Origin: Planctomycetales bacterium
Lineage (GTDB): Bacteria > Planctomycetota > Phycisphaerae > SM23-33
Length of the DNA stretch: 64,000 bases
Direction of reading: 5' to 3'
Assembly: GCA_030612725.1 (NCBI GenBank)
Contig: JAUWNJ010000008.1
Span: forward strand, 1 to 64,000
The number at the start of each line of letters is the position of its first letter. Within the stretch, counting starts at the first letter, position 1. Under the pieces are notes generated by a model. That model ran no database searches. It saw nothing but the letters and a program-made list of their open reading frames with translations, and was not told where the DNA came from. The translations under genes were made by a program, and so were the position numbers. Shown piece by piece: positions 26,017 through 35,209 of the stretch.

Positions 26017-27186
26017 TTATCGGGCTGCAACCAGTTCGGACTGAATTTCCTGCCTGCGAACAGTCATTTCCTCTTCGATCTCCGCCCGGATACGCTGAAA
26101 CTCATCTTGTGTTGCCTCAAATGCCTCATACACGACAGGGTCGAAGCAACTTGCCGACGCCTCGGACCGCATGATTTTCATGGCTTCGGCGTGTGAATAT
26201 GCCTGCTTGTAAGGTCGGTCCGACTGAAGCGCGTCGTACACGTCCACGATGCCGACAATCCTTGCCTCTAACGGGATGTCTTCGCCCGCCAGAGCATCGG
26301 GATATCCCGTACCGTCCCATCTTTCGTGGTGATGCATTGCAATGGAAGAGGCCATTGCCATGAACCCGTTTTCAAAACTGGTATGCCCTGATGGAACCTG
26401 TATATTTTGCCAGTCAAGGAAAGGCTTCATTCCCTTTGCTTCTTCAAGCAGGATATTTGCGCCGATTTTGCAATGGCATTGCATAACCTCTCGCTCTTGT
26501 GGTGTGAGCCTGCCCGGTTTGAGAAGGATGCTGTCGGAGATACCGATTTTGCCGATGTCGTGAAGCGGGCTGGTAAGGAATATCGCCTCGACGAAATCGC
26601 GGGACATTCCGATTTGCTCTGCGATGATACGACAGTAACATCCGACCCGGACAATATGCTCTCCGGTCTCCTCGTCGCGGAACTCGCCTGCCTTTGCCAA
26701 TCGCCAGATAATGTCCAACCTGGCCCACTTAAGGTCCCGCGTGCGGCGTTCGACTCTCTGCTCCAAATCCGCGTTCAATGCTTTGAGTTCATCCTGGTAA
26801 GCCTTCAGACGGAGCACGCTATTAAGCCTGGCCGACAAGTCTTCCAGATGAATCGGTTTTGTCAGCAGGTCTGTCGCCCCAAGGTCCAGGGCCTTCCGTT
26901 TGAGGTCGCGATCGTCCGTACCGGTCAGCACAATAACCGGAATGTCCCGTGTCCGCTGGTCCTGATGCAATGCTTCGAGCAGGTCGAATCCGTTCATTCC
27001 GGGCATCTGGACGTCTGTAACAATAGCGTCAAACCTCGTCGTTCGAGCTTCGGCCAGAGCATTGAACGGATCCTGGAGAAAAACCATCTCCCAATTCCGG
27101 TAATTCCTGTGAAGCCCGCGCTTCAAACCTTCCAGGAAATTGGACTCGTCATCCACAAACAGGATTCGCTTGTTATTATGCGGCAT
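26017..27186 (-). CDS. RpfG-type response regulator, HD-GYP cyclic-di-GMP phosphodiesterase
   Basis: 389 residues from ATG 27186, overlapping the kinase gene by 11 bp. Receiver with Asp58 (AIVTDVQMPGMNG) and LLTKPIH. A coiled coil (LNADLEQRVERRTRDLKWAR) links to an HD-GYP domain (about 165-345) with EHIVRVG, SPLHDIGKIGI, HHHERWDGTGYP and IVDVYDAL, all residues expected for an active enzyme. It should hydrolyse cyclic-di-GMP when phosphorylated, most likely by the adjacent kinase. Confidence 0.93.
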   Translation of the reverse strand: MPHNNKRILFVDDESNFLEGLKRGLHRNYRNWEMVFLQDPFNALAEARTTRFDAIVTDVQMPGMNGFDLLEALHQDQRTRDIPVIVLTGTDDRDLKRKALDLGATDLLTKPIHLEDLSARLNSVLRLKAYQDELKALNADLEQRVERRTRDLKWARLDIIWRLAKAGEFRDEETGEHIVRVGCYCRIIAEQIGMSRDFVEAIFLTSPLHDIGKIGISDSILLKPGRLTPQEREVMQCHCKIGANILLEEAKGMKPFLDWQNIQVPSGHTSFENGFMAMASSIAMHHHERWDGTGYPDALAGEDIPLEARIVGIVDVYDALQSDRPYKQAYSHAEAMKIMRSEASASCFDPVVYEAFEATQDEFQRIRAEIEEEMTVRRQEIQSELVAAR

Positions 27187-29692
27187 TGGCGGCTTCCCTT
27201 ATCTTGTTATCTTCGGCCATTTCCGGCGGTCTAATCGGCAGGCGGATAATAAAAGTTGTTCCCTCTCCGGCCTGTGTCTCGAAGTCAATCGAACCGCTGT
27301 GTTTCATTACGACGACATCGCGGGCGATGGAGAGGCCCTGACCGGTGCCTTTACCGGCCTCTTTCGTGGTAAAGAACAGGTCGAAGACTTTTGAAGCGAT
27401 TTCCTCGGGTATTCCGCCGCCGGAGTCGCCGATGCGCATCTCGACCCATTCGCCGTCCAGTTTCGTTTCGACCGTAATGGCGCCTCTCTGCTCCGGGGTT
27501 TCGCCGAGGAGTTCCTGAATCGCCTGGGCTGCGTTCATAATCAGGTTGAGGATCACCTGGTTCAGTTCGCCCGGAAGGCAGTACACCGGCGGAAGGTTCT
27601 CATCGAGGTTCATCGTCAGGTCCGAAACATATTTCCACTCATTCCGGCAGACGGTAACGGTGTTTTCGACTAACTTGTTCAGGTCCGTGGCTGTCTTGGC
27701 TTCGGTGCCCGGATGCGAGAACGATTTCATCGCCCGCACGATTCGCGTTACCCGTCCGATACCTTCAAGGGACTGATCGATCGCTCGCGGGATTTCCTCC
27801 ATGAGATACTCCACATCCGCTGCCTCGAATGCTTCCCGAAGGGGTTCGACGACTTCCGGCGGGACGTTCTTTTGCTCAGCCGACGCCAGAACCCCCCTGC
27901 ATTTTTCGAGCACATCTTTCAGGTCGCCGAAGGATTCGTGGAGGAATCGCGTGTTGTCGCCGACATACTGGGTGGGCGTGTTGATTTCGTGGGCGATACC
28001 GGCTGCAAGTTGACCGATGGATTCGAGTTTCTGAGCCTGGTTGAGTTGCTTTTCCAGGCTTCGTCGTTCACTGATGTCTGCCCCCGAAATAAGAACGCCC
28101 GTAATCTTTCCGGAAGGTTCCACGACCCGATTAATCTTCATGGCCAGGATATGTTCGGAACCGTCCGAGGCTTTGAACGTCAACGCATCAATGCGGGTCT
28201 CGACGCCTTTTTCGCTGCAGAGGTCGATCTGCCTGGCTACTTCCTCCCACTCCCAGTCGATTTCCAGATCTCGAAAAGCCTTCCCCACGGCATTTTCGGC
28301 ATCAATTCCGAATGTTTTTTCCGCTGGGTGGTTCCACAGTGTTACCAGTCCCTTACGGTCCAGTCCTATCATAATCGATGAAATGGAACCGAGCAGCGAC
28401 TCGACCTCGGCCCTGGCGGCGCGAAGTTCTTCCTCCGCTTCCTTGTGATCGGTAATATCGCGGACGACCTCTACGACACTGTCAACGGTTCCTTCGGCGT
28501 TAACCAGGGAAACGGCGACTACTTCATACTGTCTGCCATCGGGAGTCGTTACTTCCGCGCCTTCGGTATTACCACTGGCAACGGCCTTTGACATGGGACA
28601 GGCATCGCAAGGTCTGTCGCGTCCCATGTATCCCTCATAGCACACCTTACCCGTGAGATCGCCGAATCTCTCCTCCCGCGTTCGATTTTGAAACAATATC
28701 TTGTAATCCGTTCCCACAATGTCAATGCCGATTCCCATATCGGCCAGTCCGGTCATAAGAACCTGCAACTTGTCCCTTTCCGTCCTTAGAACCTCTTCGG
28801 CCCGCTTGCGCTCGGTGATTTCGCTGAGAAGTTCTTCGTTGGCCTTTATCAGGTCTGCGGTGCGTTTCTCCACAAGTTGTGTAAGGTGATTTCGGTGTTC
28901 GGCGATTTCCTCCTTCGCCCGCTCGCGTTCTTCGACGATACTTCCTATTTGACGAATTGTGAGAACGCAGATACTGATCCCGCCAAGTCCGAAAATTGCG
29001 ATAATGACATAACGGACCAACGCAAAAAGACGAATTGACTCGGCTTGTTCCCGTTCAAGATGCCAGATTTCCAGATTGGTGTCATAGAGTATCCTGTTGG
29101 CGCTCTCGCGGGAACGCAGGAGGAACGCATGGGCCTGTTTCTGGAGCAGGTCGATTTGCCTCCTGGAGGCGACCCGCTCATTGTCGTTTGAGGCGCTGAG
29201 ATTCCGGTTGACAGCCTTGACGAGGTTCAAGGATGCACACTTGACATCAAGGATTCTCGGAGTTAACTCGATGACCTCGATAACGTATCCGCTGTCTTTG
29301 TCAACGCTGAACGACATGTGCTCCCTGATTTCGTTCACGTCGTCAAAATTAGCGGGCAAAATGTCTTCATAGTCCCCTCCGTTTCGCAGGATGCTCAACG
29401 CCGACTCGACATCCCCAATAGAAGACGTTATCTCTTTATCGAGTGCTCCGACATCCCTGCGGTCAGTCGTTGTTGCAAGTTTGCCGAAGCCCAATTCTAT
29501 TGAGAGCAGTTTCCTGATGATAACTTTCCCGATGGTTCGTCGGGCGCGTTGATTGCGAATCGCCGATTCCCGGCTTCGTGAAAGGCGATCCATGAATCCC
29601 TCCGACGCGATGAAGACGACAAATGTTGCGACGAAGACGACCATCAAAAGGAATATCTTTCGCTGTATCGGCTCTTTCAGGATACCCTTCAT
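27176..29692 (-). CDS. Membrane PAS histidine kinase
   Basis: 838 residues. A first transmembrane helix (about 12-30), a periplasmic helical region, and a second helix (about 225-250) lead to a coiled coil ([16 protein letters not shown]). Two PAS domains follow (about 305-420 and 430-550). The first contains [18 protein letters not shown], a cysteine-rich signature seen in some PAS domains. The H-box is [17 protein letters not shown] and the ATPase part has [19 protein letters not shown] and GTGQGLSIA. No receiver is attached. The lipoprotein gene upstream may supply its ligand, and three regulators downstream are candidate targets. Confidence 0.92.
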   Translation of the reverse strand: MKGILKEPIQRKIFLLMVVFVATFVVFIASEGFMDRLSRSRESAIRNQRARRTIGKVIIRKLLSIELGFGKLATTTDRRDVGALDKEITSSIGDVESALSILRNGGDYEDILPANFDDVNEIREHMSFSVDKDSGYVIEVIELTPRILDVKCASLNLVKAVNRNLSASNDNERVASRRQIDLLQKQAHAFLLRSRESANRILYDTNLEIWHLEREQAESIRLFALVRYVIIAIFGLGGISICVLTIRQIGSIVEERERAKEEIAEHRNHLTQLVEKRTADLIKANEELLSEITERKRAEEVLRTERDKLQVLMTGLADMGIGIDIVGTDYKILFQNRTREERFGDLTGKVCYEGYMGRDRPCDACPMSKAVASGNTEGAEVTTPDGRQYEVVAVSLVNAEGTVDSVVEVVRDITDHKEAEEELRAARAEVESLLGSISSIMIGLDRKGLVTLWNHPAEKTFGIDAENAVGKAFRDLEIDWEWEEVARQIDLCSEKGVETRIDALTFKASDGSEHILAMKINRVVEPSGKITGVLISGADISERRSLEKQLNQAQKLESIGQLAAGIAHEINTPTQYVGDNTRFLHESFGDLKDVLEKCRGVLASAEQKNVPPEVVEPLREAFEAADVEYLMEEIPRAIDQSLEGIGRVTRIVRAMKSFSHPGTEAKTATDLNKLVENTVTVCRNEWKYVSDLTMNLDENLPPVYCLPGELNQVILNLIMNAAQAIQELLGETPEQRGAITVETKLDGEWVEMRIGDSGGGIPEEIASKVFDLFFTTKEAGKGTGQGLSIARDVVVMKHSGSIDFETQAGEGTTFIIRLPIRPPEMAEDNKIREAANAA

Positions 29693-29713
29693 TGTGAGTC
29701 ATTCCTCCGTAAG

Positions 29714-30511
29714 TTACTTTACGTCATACAAACCGTATTTATTGAACAGTTCACGCCCCTTGTCGGAAGCAGCGTATTCCATGAACTTACGGGCGATTTC
29801 CTGATGCGATGACATCTTGAGCAGGCCTATAGCAAGCCTCTTCTTTGTTGCGAATTCCTCTCCAATCGGCAGCACGTCAATATAGGACTTGTTATCAGGC
29901 CAAGTCGAAGTCGCGTACCAGTTAATGACAAGATCGGCCTGTTTGTTGATCAGGGCGAGGCTCATGTCTTTTGAGTCTGTTGTTATGACGCGGGCGTTAT
30001 CCTGGACTTCCTGGAAGATGCCTTTTTTATCGAGAATTTTTTTTGTTTCCCGCCCTATACTGCCGCTGCTCGGATTGCAAATAACAACGTAGTATTCCTT
30101 TGATGCGAGATTGTTGAGGTCGGCGGTAATCCTTTTCGGATTCCCTTTCTGCACCATCATCGCAGCCTTGTTGTATCCGACGTGGACAGTTTCAGTAACG
30201 AGACCTTCGTCGAGACAAGTTTTGACGTAGGAATCCGACCCCGGAAGATACAGATCGCCGATTTTATTGATCCTGATCGACTTGAGAAGATTACCGGAGC
30301 CGCCTTTCGTAATGATGATTTTGCAGTTTTCCTGCTCTTCGATGATTCTTGCGATGTCGGACATCGGTTTTATCATCGTGATACCGCAATAGATAAGCAG
30401 TTCTTTCTTCTTTTCTTCCTTCTTCGTTTGCCCACAACCGCTCACAAACGCCGAAACTACCGCTAGCAGAATGACCAGAACATGTATCCGGCAGTGTCTT
30501 ATCCATTCCAT
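29714..30511 (-). CDS. Substrate-binding lipoprotein (ModA/PstS-like fold)
   Basis: 265 residues from ATG 30511, preceded by GCAGGGAGAACATC; the longer frame to 30730 is not supported. A lipoprotein signal ends at VSAFVSGCG (Cys at about 26). The mature part matches periplasmic anion-binding proteins: LLIYCGITMIKPMSDIA, ITKGGSGNLLKSI, PSSGSIGRETKKIL and EFATKKRLAIG. No permease or ATPase gene is near, so it probably acts as a sensor partner of the kinase 21 bp downstream rather than in transport. Ligand unknown (molybdate, tungstate or phosphate are family options). Confidence 0.85.
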   Translation of the reverse strand: MEWIRHCRIHVLVILLAVVSAFVSGCGQTKKEEKKKELLIYCGITMIKPMSDIARIIEEQENCKIIITKGGSGNLLKSIRINKIGDLYLPGSDSYVKTCLDEGLVTETVHVGYNKAAMMVQKGNPKRITADLNNLASKEYYVVICNPSSGSIGRETKKILDKKGIFQEVQDNARVITTDSKDMSLALINKQADLVINWYATSTWPDNKSYIDVLPIGEEFATKKRLAIGLLKMSSHQEIARKFMEYAASDKGRELFNKYGLYDVK

Positions 30512-31141
30512 GATGTTCTCCCTGCTAACAATTATCATCCTACTGCTGCGCACAATTGCCTTGCTCGTATGCGATTCGAACACTTTTGCGGCGCTGCGGT
30601 GCGCATACGCCGGCGCATAAGCAGCCTCGGCTGAGTCCTGTGAATGGATGCAATTACCCCCGACCTTTTTCCGTATCGGACGGTCCCAAAGGCGACTTGA
30701 GTACCGCGCGCAGGAAAAAACCGAAAACAACAGTAAAATCTTCAGCGGACGCTTCCGGGGGAGTCGCGAAAAATTAGCCCGGATTTTCGGCTTGCTGATT
30801 CGGCGGCGATAAGCCCCTCCCCGCGACCTTCTATAAAGAATCGCCAGTGTGTCGGGACGGAATCTTCGCAGTGATTCCTGGCCGTCGGAAGCGGTTCATC
30901 CTTCTATCGGTGGCTCAACAGACCGAACACGGCATCGGAAGCCGCGGTTGTTGCGTTGGTCCCATCATGTTTTGACATCCTTGTCTGATTGCCTGTGATG
31001 CGTATGATTATAACATGGCTGTCAAGTGAGTTGGGCAACAGGCCCTAATTGCCGGTGGTATTATAAGTGTAGTGCCACAATTGCCGACGGAAATGACGAG
31101 GGAATGACCGCTTGTAAGTTTTTGACTCACAAGCGGATAAG
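30512..31141. other. Intergenic region left of the prophage attachment repeat
   Basis: 630 bp without a convincing gene. It should hold the promoter of the signalling operon, read leftward. A run with several short stems lies at 30600-30730 upstream of the lipoprotein, but I cannot match it to a riboswitch class. A small hairpin (CTTGT-aagtttttgactc-ACAAG, 31111-31133) lies just left of the attachment repeat. Confidence 0.45.
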
Positions 31142-31186
31142 AAATCGGGGCGACTGGATTTGAACCAGCGACTTCCTGCTCCCAAA
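31142..31186 (-). repeat. Attachment-site-like repeat: 3' half of tRNA-Pro(UGG), copy 2
   Basis: Identical over 45 bp to 22603-22647 and in the same orientation: anticodon loop TTTGGGA, variable loop, T arm and acceptor strand on the minus strand. The sequence at higher coordinates does not restore the tRNA 5' half, so it is phage-derived. It lies 188 bp from the end of the integrase gene, the usual arrangement of an att site at the integrase end of a prophage. Confidence 0.85.
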
Positions 31187-31374
31187 GGATTCCCACTCCA
31201 AAATGCAAGGTGATGCCAGCACACTGTTTATATCGTAAGTCCTTATTTCCACAGCGACTTGCGTTTTTCTCTGCGTTCGCCAGTGTTCGCCTACGACCGG
31301 AAAAAAACACAAGTGTTATAAGGCGCGCTATAAAACGGCCCGAAAACGGCCTCATATCCTTGCTTGAAATTTTC

Positions 31375-31971
31375 TCAAATTGACAGAATCGCATCGTCAA
31401 TTTCCTCCTCCCTGAAGCCAAGGTACGAAACCGTCGAGTTGATATTCCGGTGTCCGAGGGCACGCTGCGTCTTGATCAGATCGCGGTCCAGCGCCGTGTA
31501 CACCCGGTCGGCAAACGTCTTTCGCATCGAGTGCGTCCCCGTCTGGCCGGCGACGCCGGCGGCGTGGAAAGCATCCTGGAGGATACGATACGCCTGGACA
31601 TAACTGATAGAACGGTTGGCACCCTTGCGGGACCGGAAGACGAAGGTCTCCGGGCCCACGTCGCTGACATCGCGCCGAAGCTCGGAGATCCACTCGGCTA
31701 AAACCTTCTGTGCGACCGGATGCAATATGACCGTGCGGCCTTCGATCTTCTTCTTCATGTGCCGCCTGGCCACCGTCACACGCTCGGCGATCCGCCCGCC
31801 GATCTCCACGTCGCAGAGTTGCAGGCTGAGCAGTTCGGAAATCCGGAAGCCTGTCTTGACGCCGAGGGTGAACATCGCCCGATCGCGGGCTGCGTAACGG
31901 CCGTTGAAGCAATCCGGCATCCGGCTCACTTCGGCCTTCGATAATGGGCGGCAACCTTTCAAGTCGAACAT
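31375..31971 (-). CDS. Tyrosine recombinase (phage integrase), catalytic domain only
   Basis: 198 residues from ATG 31971. Catalytic residues are complete: Arg43 (TGFRISELL), lysines 73-75 in the beta hairpin, His147 and Arg150 (HSMRKTF), His174 (ALGHRNINST) and nucleophile Tyr183. The N-terminal core-binding (SAM-like) domain of normal integrases is absent, so the protein is about half the usual length. Its 3' end points to the attachment repeat at 31142-31186, the presumed target in tRNA-Pro. The gap 31187-31374 shows no gene. Confidence 0.9.
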   Translation of the reverse strand: MFDLKGCRPLSKAEVSRMPDCFNGRYAARDRAMFTLGVKTGFRISELLSLQLCDVEIGGRIAERVTVARRHMKKKIEGRTVILHPVAQKVLAEWISELRRDVSDVGPETFVFRSRKGANRSISYVQAYRILQDAFHAAGVAGQTGTHSMRKTFADRVYTALDRDLIKTQRALGHRNINSTVSYLGFREEEIDDAILSI

Positions 31972-32041
31972 CCTGATAATCTAGGTGGCCGTGCCCACTG
32001 TTGTCAACAACCGAATGTAAGGTTATTGCAAACTATTACAT

Positions 32042-33127
32042 TCAAACGTACACAAATCCGTCTGTGATGTTCCAGCGGGCGATGACCACCCCGTCATCCA
32101 CTGTATCTACAATCTGGTAACCTCTGCCTGAATAACTATCTGGGGCGGGCTCGCCACACCACGGATTATTGGGTTTATCGCCGTCGCCAACCTTGCCGAG
32201 AGCCGTGGGGCTGGCAAAAGACGCCAACGGCGGGTCCGGCGTTTCGGTTTCCCACAGACTCCACAGGTCTTCCAGCACATCGTCACCGTAAGCGTCGAAG
32301 GCATCCCGAAACTTGGTGGCCTTGGCATAGTAATCGATAGCCCGCTTGCAGCCCGCCCACAGCCCCGAACCTGCCAGGTAACTAAATTGTCGATAAAGGT
32401 ACGCGTGCCATACATTCCAACTCGGGGTCTGTCGAAAGCCTTGACTGTAAGCCGTGGGTGTCGAACCATAGTTGTCCGCCGCGTTGCCATCCCAGTCGGT
32501 TTCCGCTTCGGTTTTTACGAACGCCCAATTGCACGGCGGCGGACTTGCATACTCATCACACTGAGCCTCTACTTGCCTGCGGTTGTCCTCGTCCGTGCCC
32601 CACAAGGTGGGATTCTTTGTCCAGACCAGCATGTTCAATGCCTTCTGGATGTCGGTGGGTATCCACGGACCGAAGATGTCGCGAGGCGTGCCGAGCGCGA
32701 TCTTGCCGACGGAATAATTCGCATCGGCCCAATTCGCCCAGTCGGTCGGATAGGACGTGGCACGGCGAAAGTCCGATTGCGCCGTCCCACCGCGAACAGC
32801 CTTCATCAAGTTGGCAAACGTCCACATCTCAATCGTGGCCTGACCGTCGTAATAGTCGGTCGCGAGAGCGACGCCGCTGTCGTTGTGGCTGCGGACGAAT
32901 GAAGTGCAGATGGACGCTATCTGATCCTGAATGTAACGCCAACCGAATTTGCCGGTCGTAGTGGTCGGTGCCGCTGAAATGCCAGTCTGAATGTTCGCCC
33001 CTGTAACCGGAAAAATAGAATTGATGGAATTCCCCGACGCCTTCTGTCTCTCTTCCAGCGCTTTCCATAACTCGTCTGCATATTGCTGGATGTTTCCCGG
33101 CGTCCAATCTGTAATCGTCCATGCCAT
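32042..33127 (-). CDS. Hypothetical phage protein, end of the late operon
   Basis: 361 residues, no recognised domain. It is rich in Trp, Asp and Tyr (WGTDEDNRRQ, PSWNVWHAYLYRQFSYLAG) and has no signal peptide or membrane helix. It is the last gene of the leftward late cluster before the integrase, a place often used for tail tip, host-recognition or lysis-related proteins. No endolysin motif is seen. Confidence 0.7.
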   Translation of the reverse strand: MAWTITDWTPGNIQQYADELWKALEERQKASGNSINSIFPVTGANIQTGISAAPTTTTGKFGWRYIQDQIASICTSFVRSHNDSGVALATDYYDGQATIEMWTFANLMKAVRGGTAQSDFRRATSYPTDWANWADANYSVGKIALGTPRDIFGPWIPTDIQKALNMLVWTKNPTLWGTDEDNRRQVEAQCDEYASPPPCNWAFVKTEAETDWDGNAADNYGSTPTAYSQGFRQTPSWNVWHAYLYRQFSYLAGSGLWAGCKRAIDYYAKATKFRDAFDAYGDDVLEDLWSLWETETPDPPLASFASPTALGKVGDGDKPNNPWCGEPAPDSYSGRGYQIVDTVDDGVVIARWNITDGFVYV

Positions 33128-33150
33128 CGTTCGATCTCACTCACGACAGG

Positions 33151-33798
33151 TCAGTCGGAGAACCTCAGCCAGTCCCAATCGGCGTCGTAATCAGTGTTGC
33201 TTTGTTTGGCGAGGACCTGGTAGGTGGTGCCTCCGGAAGGTAATCCGCCGCCACCGCCCGGCGAGCCCAATCGCACAATAGCCCATTTTTCTCCGGTACC
33301 CGATTCGGCCCAGAGGATTTGCGCCGCGCCGGTCTCGGAACTGTTGAGATTGCCCGTATCGCCGTTGTCGATGTCGGCGTAGGCGTGATCGGTGTCGGTG
33401 ATGTCGATTTTGACGGGGCACACGCCGGACAGCCTGGCGATGCCGATGGCGTCGTCGGCTATCGGCTCCAGGATGATTGCGAACTTGCCCGTATGCGAGG
33501 CCGTCGCGGGCGTCTCGCCCTCGAAGCCCACCTGGGCCTTGAATGTCGCCGTCTTCTGTGTGTCTGTCGGCTCGAAGATGGAACTGCCGAGTCCGACAAC
33601 GGAGAATTCGTCGAGATCCGCCCCCGTCTTGTTGAGTATCAGGACATTACCGAGATGCTGACGGGGCATCCGGCCGCCCCCGCCGACGGGGACATTGGTC
33701 TGATGGGCCATAGCCGCATCGACAAATGCGTTGTAAGCGCGAGCGGGGATGATCATCTGTTGACCCGGCTGCGCCTTTTTGAAGGCGTCGCCGCTCAT
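33151..33798 (-). CDS. Hypothetical phage structural protein (tail-tip region)
   Basis: 215 residues from ATG 33798, which shares one base with the preceding stop (TGATG). The longer frame to 34068 is a shadow. Sequence begins SGDAFKKAQPGQQMIIPARA and ends with a Gly-rich segment and SNTDYDADWDWLRFSD, a form seen at the end of phage tail/fibre proteins. Function not known. Confidence 0.7.
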   Translation of the reverse strand: MSGDAFKKAQPGQQMIIPARAYNAFVDAAMAHQTNVPVGGGGRMPRQHLGNVLILNKTGADLDEFSVVGLGSSIFEPTDTQKTATFKAQVGFEGETPATASHTGKFAIILEPIADDAIGIARLSGVCPVKIDITDTDHAYADIDNGDTGNLNSSETGAAQILWAESGTGEKWAIVRLGSPGGGGGLPSGGTTYQVLAKQSNTDYDADWDWLRFSD

Positions 33799-34316
33799 CA
33801 GTCGGCATCCTCTCTGACATTCACCGTCACGATCAGTCCCTGCCCCTGGACTCCTGTTGAGCCGCTGACGGCCACAACGACCAGCAGCGTATCGCCGTCG
33901 GCCAGGTCCGCGTCGGCGACAACTCCGGCTTCGACTTCGCAGTCGCTTTGCGTACTGCTGTATGAGATCACAGACGACAGGACGGTGGCCGGTGCCGGGC
34001 TGCCCGCGTTGGCCTTTTTCAGATCGACGGTAAATGCCAAGTCCCCGCCGGACGGCGCATCGATGCACACAACCTCAATGTCGATGATCTCGGCGGTGCT
34101 GCCACGGACGATATGGACCGGTACGATTGCAGCGACCACATCCGAGCCGTCAGGCTGGTTGTACTCGATAGCGTGCTGGTGCTCCAGCTTGGACGCCTCG
34201 ATGCCTGCGGCTGTTTCGACATGTTCAGCTTTCACGCAGCCTGCGGGCAGGACTATGTTCAAGAACTGCCAAATACCGCGTAACAGAAAATTGCCTTCAA
34301 CTTTTGAACTGCTCAT
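33798..34316 (-). CDS. Hypothetical phage protein, beta-rich
   Basis: 172 residues, ATG 34316 preceded by AGGGAGAGTAATT. Predicted beta-rich with repeated valine strands (DTLLVVVAVSGSTGVQGQG). It starts 20 bp after a CCCCCGGCA hairpin and is coupled to the next gene by a one-base overlap. Position after the tape measure suggests a tail-tip protein. Confidence 0.7.
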   Translation of the reverse strand: MSSSKVEGNFLLRGIWQFLNIVLPAGCVKAEHVETAAGIEASKLEHQHAIEYNQPDGSDVVAAIVPVHIVRGSTAEIIDIEVVCIDAPSGGDLAFTVDLKKANAGSPAPATVLSSVISYSSTQSDCEVEAGVVADADLADGDTLLVVVAVSGSTGVQGQGLIVTVNVREDAD

Positions 34317-34335
34317 AATTACTCTCCCTGGTTAT

Positions 34336-34354
34336 CCCCCGGCAATGCCGGGGG
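34336..34354. repeat. CCCCCGGCA hairpin in phage leader, copy 1
   Basis: CCCCCGGCAATGCCGGGGG, a perfect stem 19-20 nt upstream of the ATG at 34316 (minus strand) and just before its Shine-Dalgarno. Copies occur at 45080-45098 and 62291-62309. Confidence 0.75.
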
Positions 34355-34364
34355 CTTATTGTTC

Positions 34365-35201
34365 TTACGCCCCTATTCCCAAATCCGTAAAATCACCGTC
34401 GTTATAGACCTTCACAACTGTCGCCTGGATGGGCACCGCGACGTAGCGATTGATGCTCTTTTTCGTCGCGTAACAGATCCATACGTAATCCCATCCACGT
34501 TTGTAGAACGTCGGCAAAGTGGCTAAGTTAATGTTGCTGTTGAGGCTGACACTGAATTTGAAGGTCATCTCCCAGTCGCCCTCACCGCGCTTGGATCCGG
34601 ATGCACCGTCGAAACGAACCTCGTGAGCATTGAAACCCCTGAACGTTGCCGCATTGATGGGTTTTTTGCTCGCCAGCATAGCCAGTTTTTTGCGATACTC
34701 CGGCGTGACTGTGCTGTCGGGAATGTAATGGATTTCCGAAAAACTGTACGCTGGGGCGTTGATGTCCACGCCCTGAACCTCTATGTTCTCGCCGTTGCCG
34801 GCAACGCCGATTGCACCTTTAAAATCCACGACCTCGCAGCCTTCGGCGGCTACCTGGGTGACAGTCTGAATTGCTTGAGTAATGTGCTGGGTACCGCCGC
34901 CGATCTCGAAGTTGAATACCGAATCGCCCGTTTCCGGCGGAGCAGTGGTGCCCGCCGAGCCTTGAGGGCTGTAACGTACCTCGCAATCCCATTTTCCGTC
35001 GTCGGTAACGGTGTCCGCCCATTCGGGTTCGATGGTGACGTCTGCCTCGCGGGGCAGTCCGTTCATGAAGGTCGGCGTTTCTGTCAGCAGTGCCGCTTCG
35101 ACGGCCTCATGGTCGCTTGTACCGCTCGCTGTGTAGTAGAGCGTCGTCGTTCCGCCGGACCTGCTTCTACTATTGGGTTTTTCTGTAACCGTTATGGACA
35201 T
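34365..35201 (-). CDS. Probable distal tail/tip structural protein
   Basis: 278 residues from ATG 35201, 8 bp after the tape measure stop. Beta-rich, no enzyme motif; middle section NAATFRGFNAHEVRFDGASG and WEMTFKFSVS is a type I associate with phage tail-tip proteins. By lambda-like order the genes directly after the tape measure encode the tail tip and distal tail. Assignment rests on position. Confidence 0.6.
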   Translation of the reverse strand: MSITVTEKPNSRSRSGGTTTLYYTASGTSDHEAVEAALLTETPTFMNGLPREADVTIEPEWADTVTDDGKWDCEVRYSPQGSAGTTAPPETGDSVFNFEIGGGTQHITQAIQTVTQVAAEGCEVVDFKGAIGVAGNGENIEVQGVDINAPAYSFSEIHYIPDSTVTPEYRKKLAMLASKKPINAATFRGFNAHEVRFDGASGSKRGEGDWEMTFKFSVSLNSNINLATLPTFYKRGWDYVWICYATKKSINRYVAVPIQATVVKVYNDGDFTDLGIGA

Positions 35202-35209
35202 TATTCAAC

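Larger units (their letters stand above)
22603..31186. mobile_element. Candidate integrated segment bounded by tRNA-Pro attachment repeats
   Basis: The segment is flanked by identical 45-bp tRNA-Pro 3' halves in the same orientation. This is what is left when two elements insert in turn into one tRNA gene. It carries a signalling operon and a pseudopilin fragment but no integrase, so it would be a decayed or passive element. An alternative is that the left copy is a remnant of one earlier excision event. Confidence 0.4.

Noticed and set aside
30600-30730. Possible riboswitch upstream of the lipoprotein gene
   Set aside because: Several stems can be drawn, but the conserved bases of the cyclic-di-GMP, molybdenum-cofactor or other classes I know are not present.
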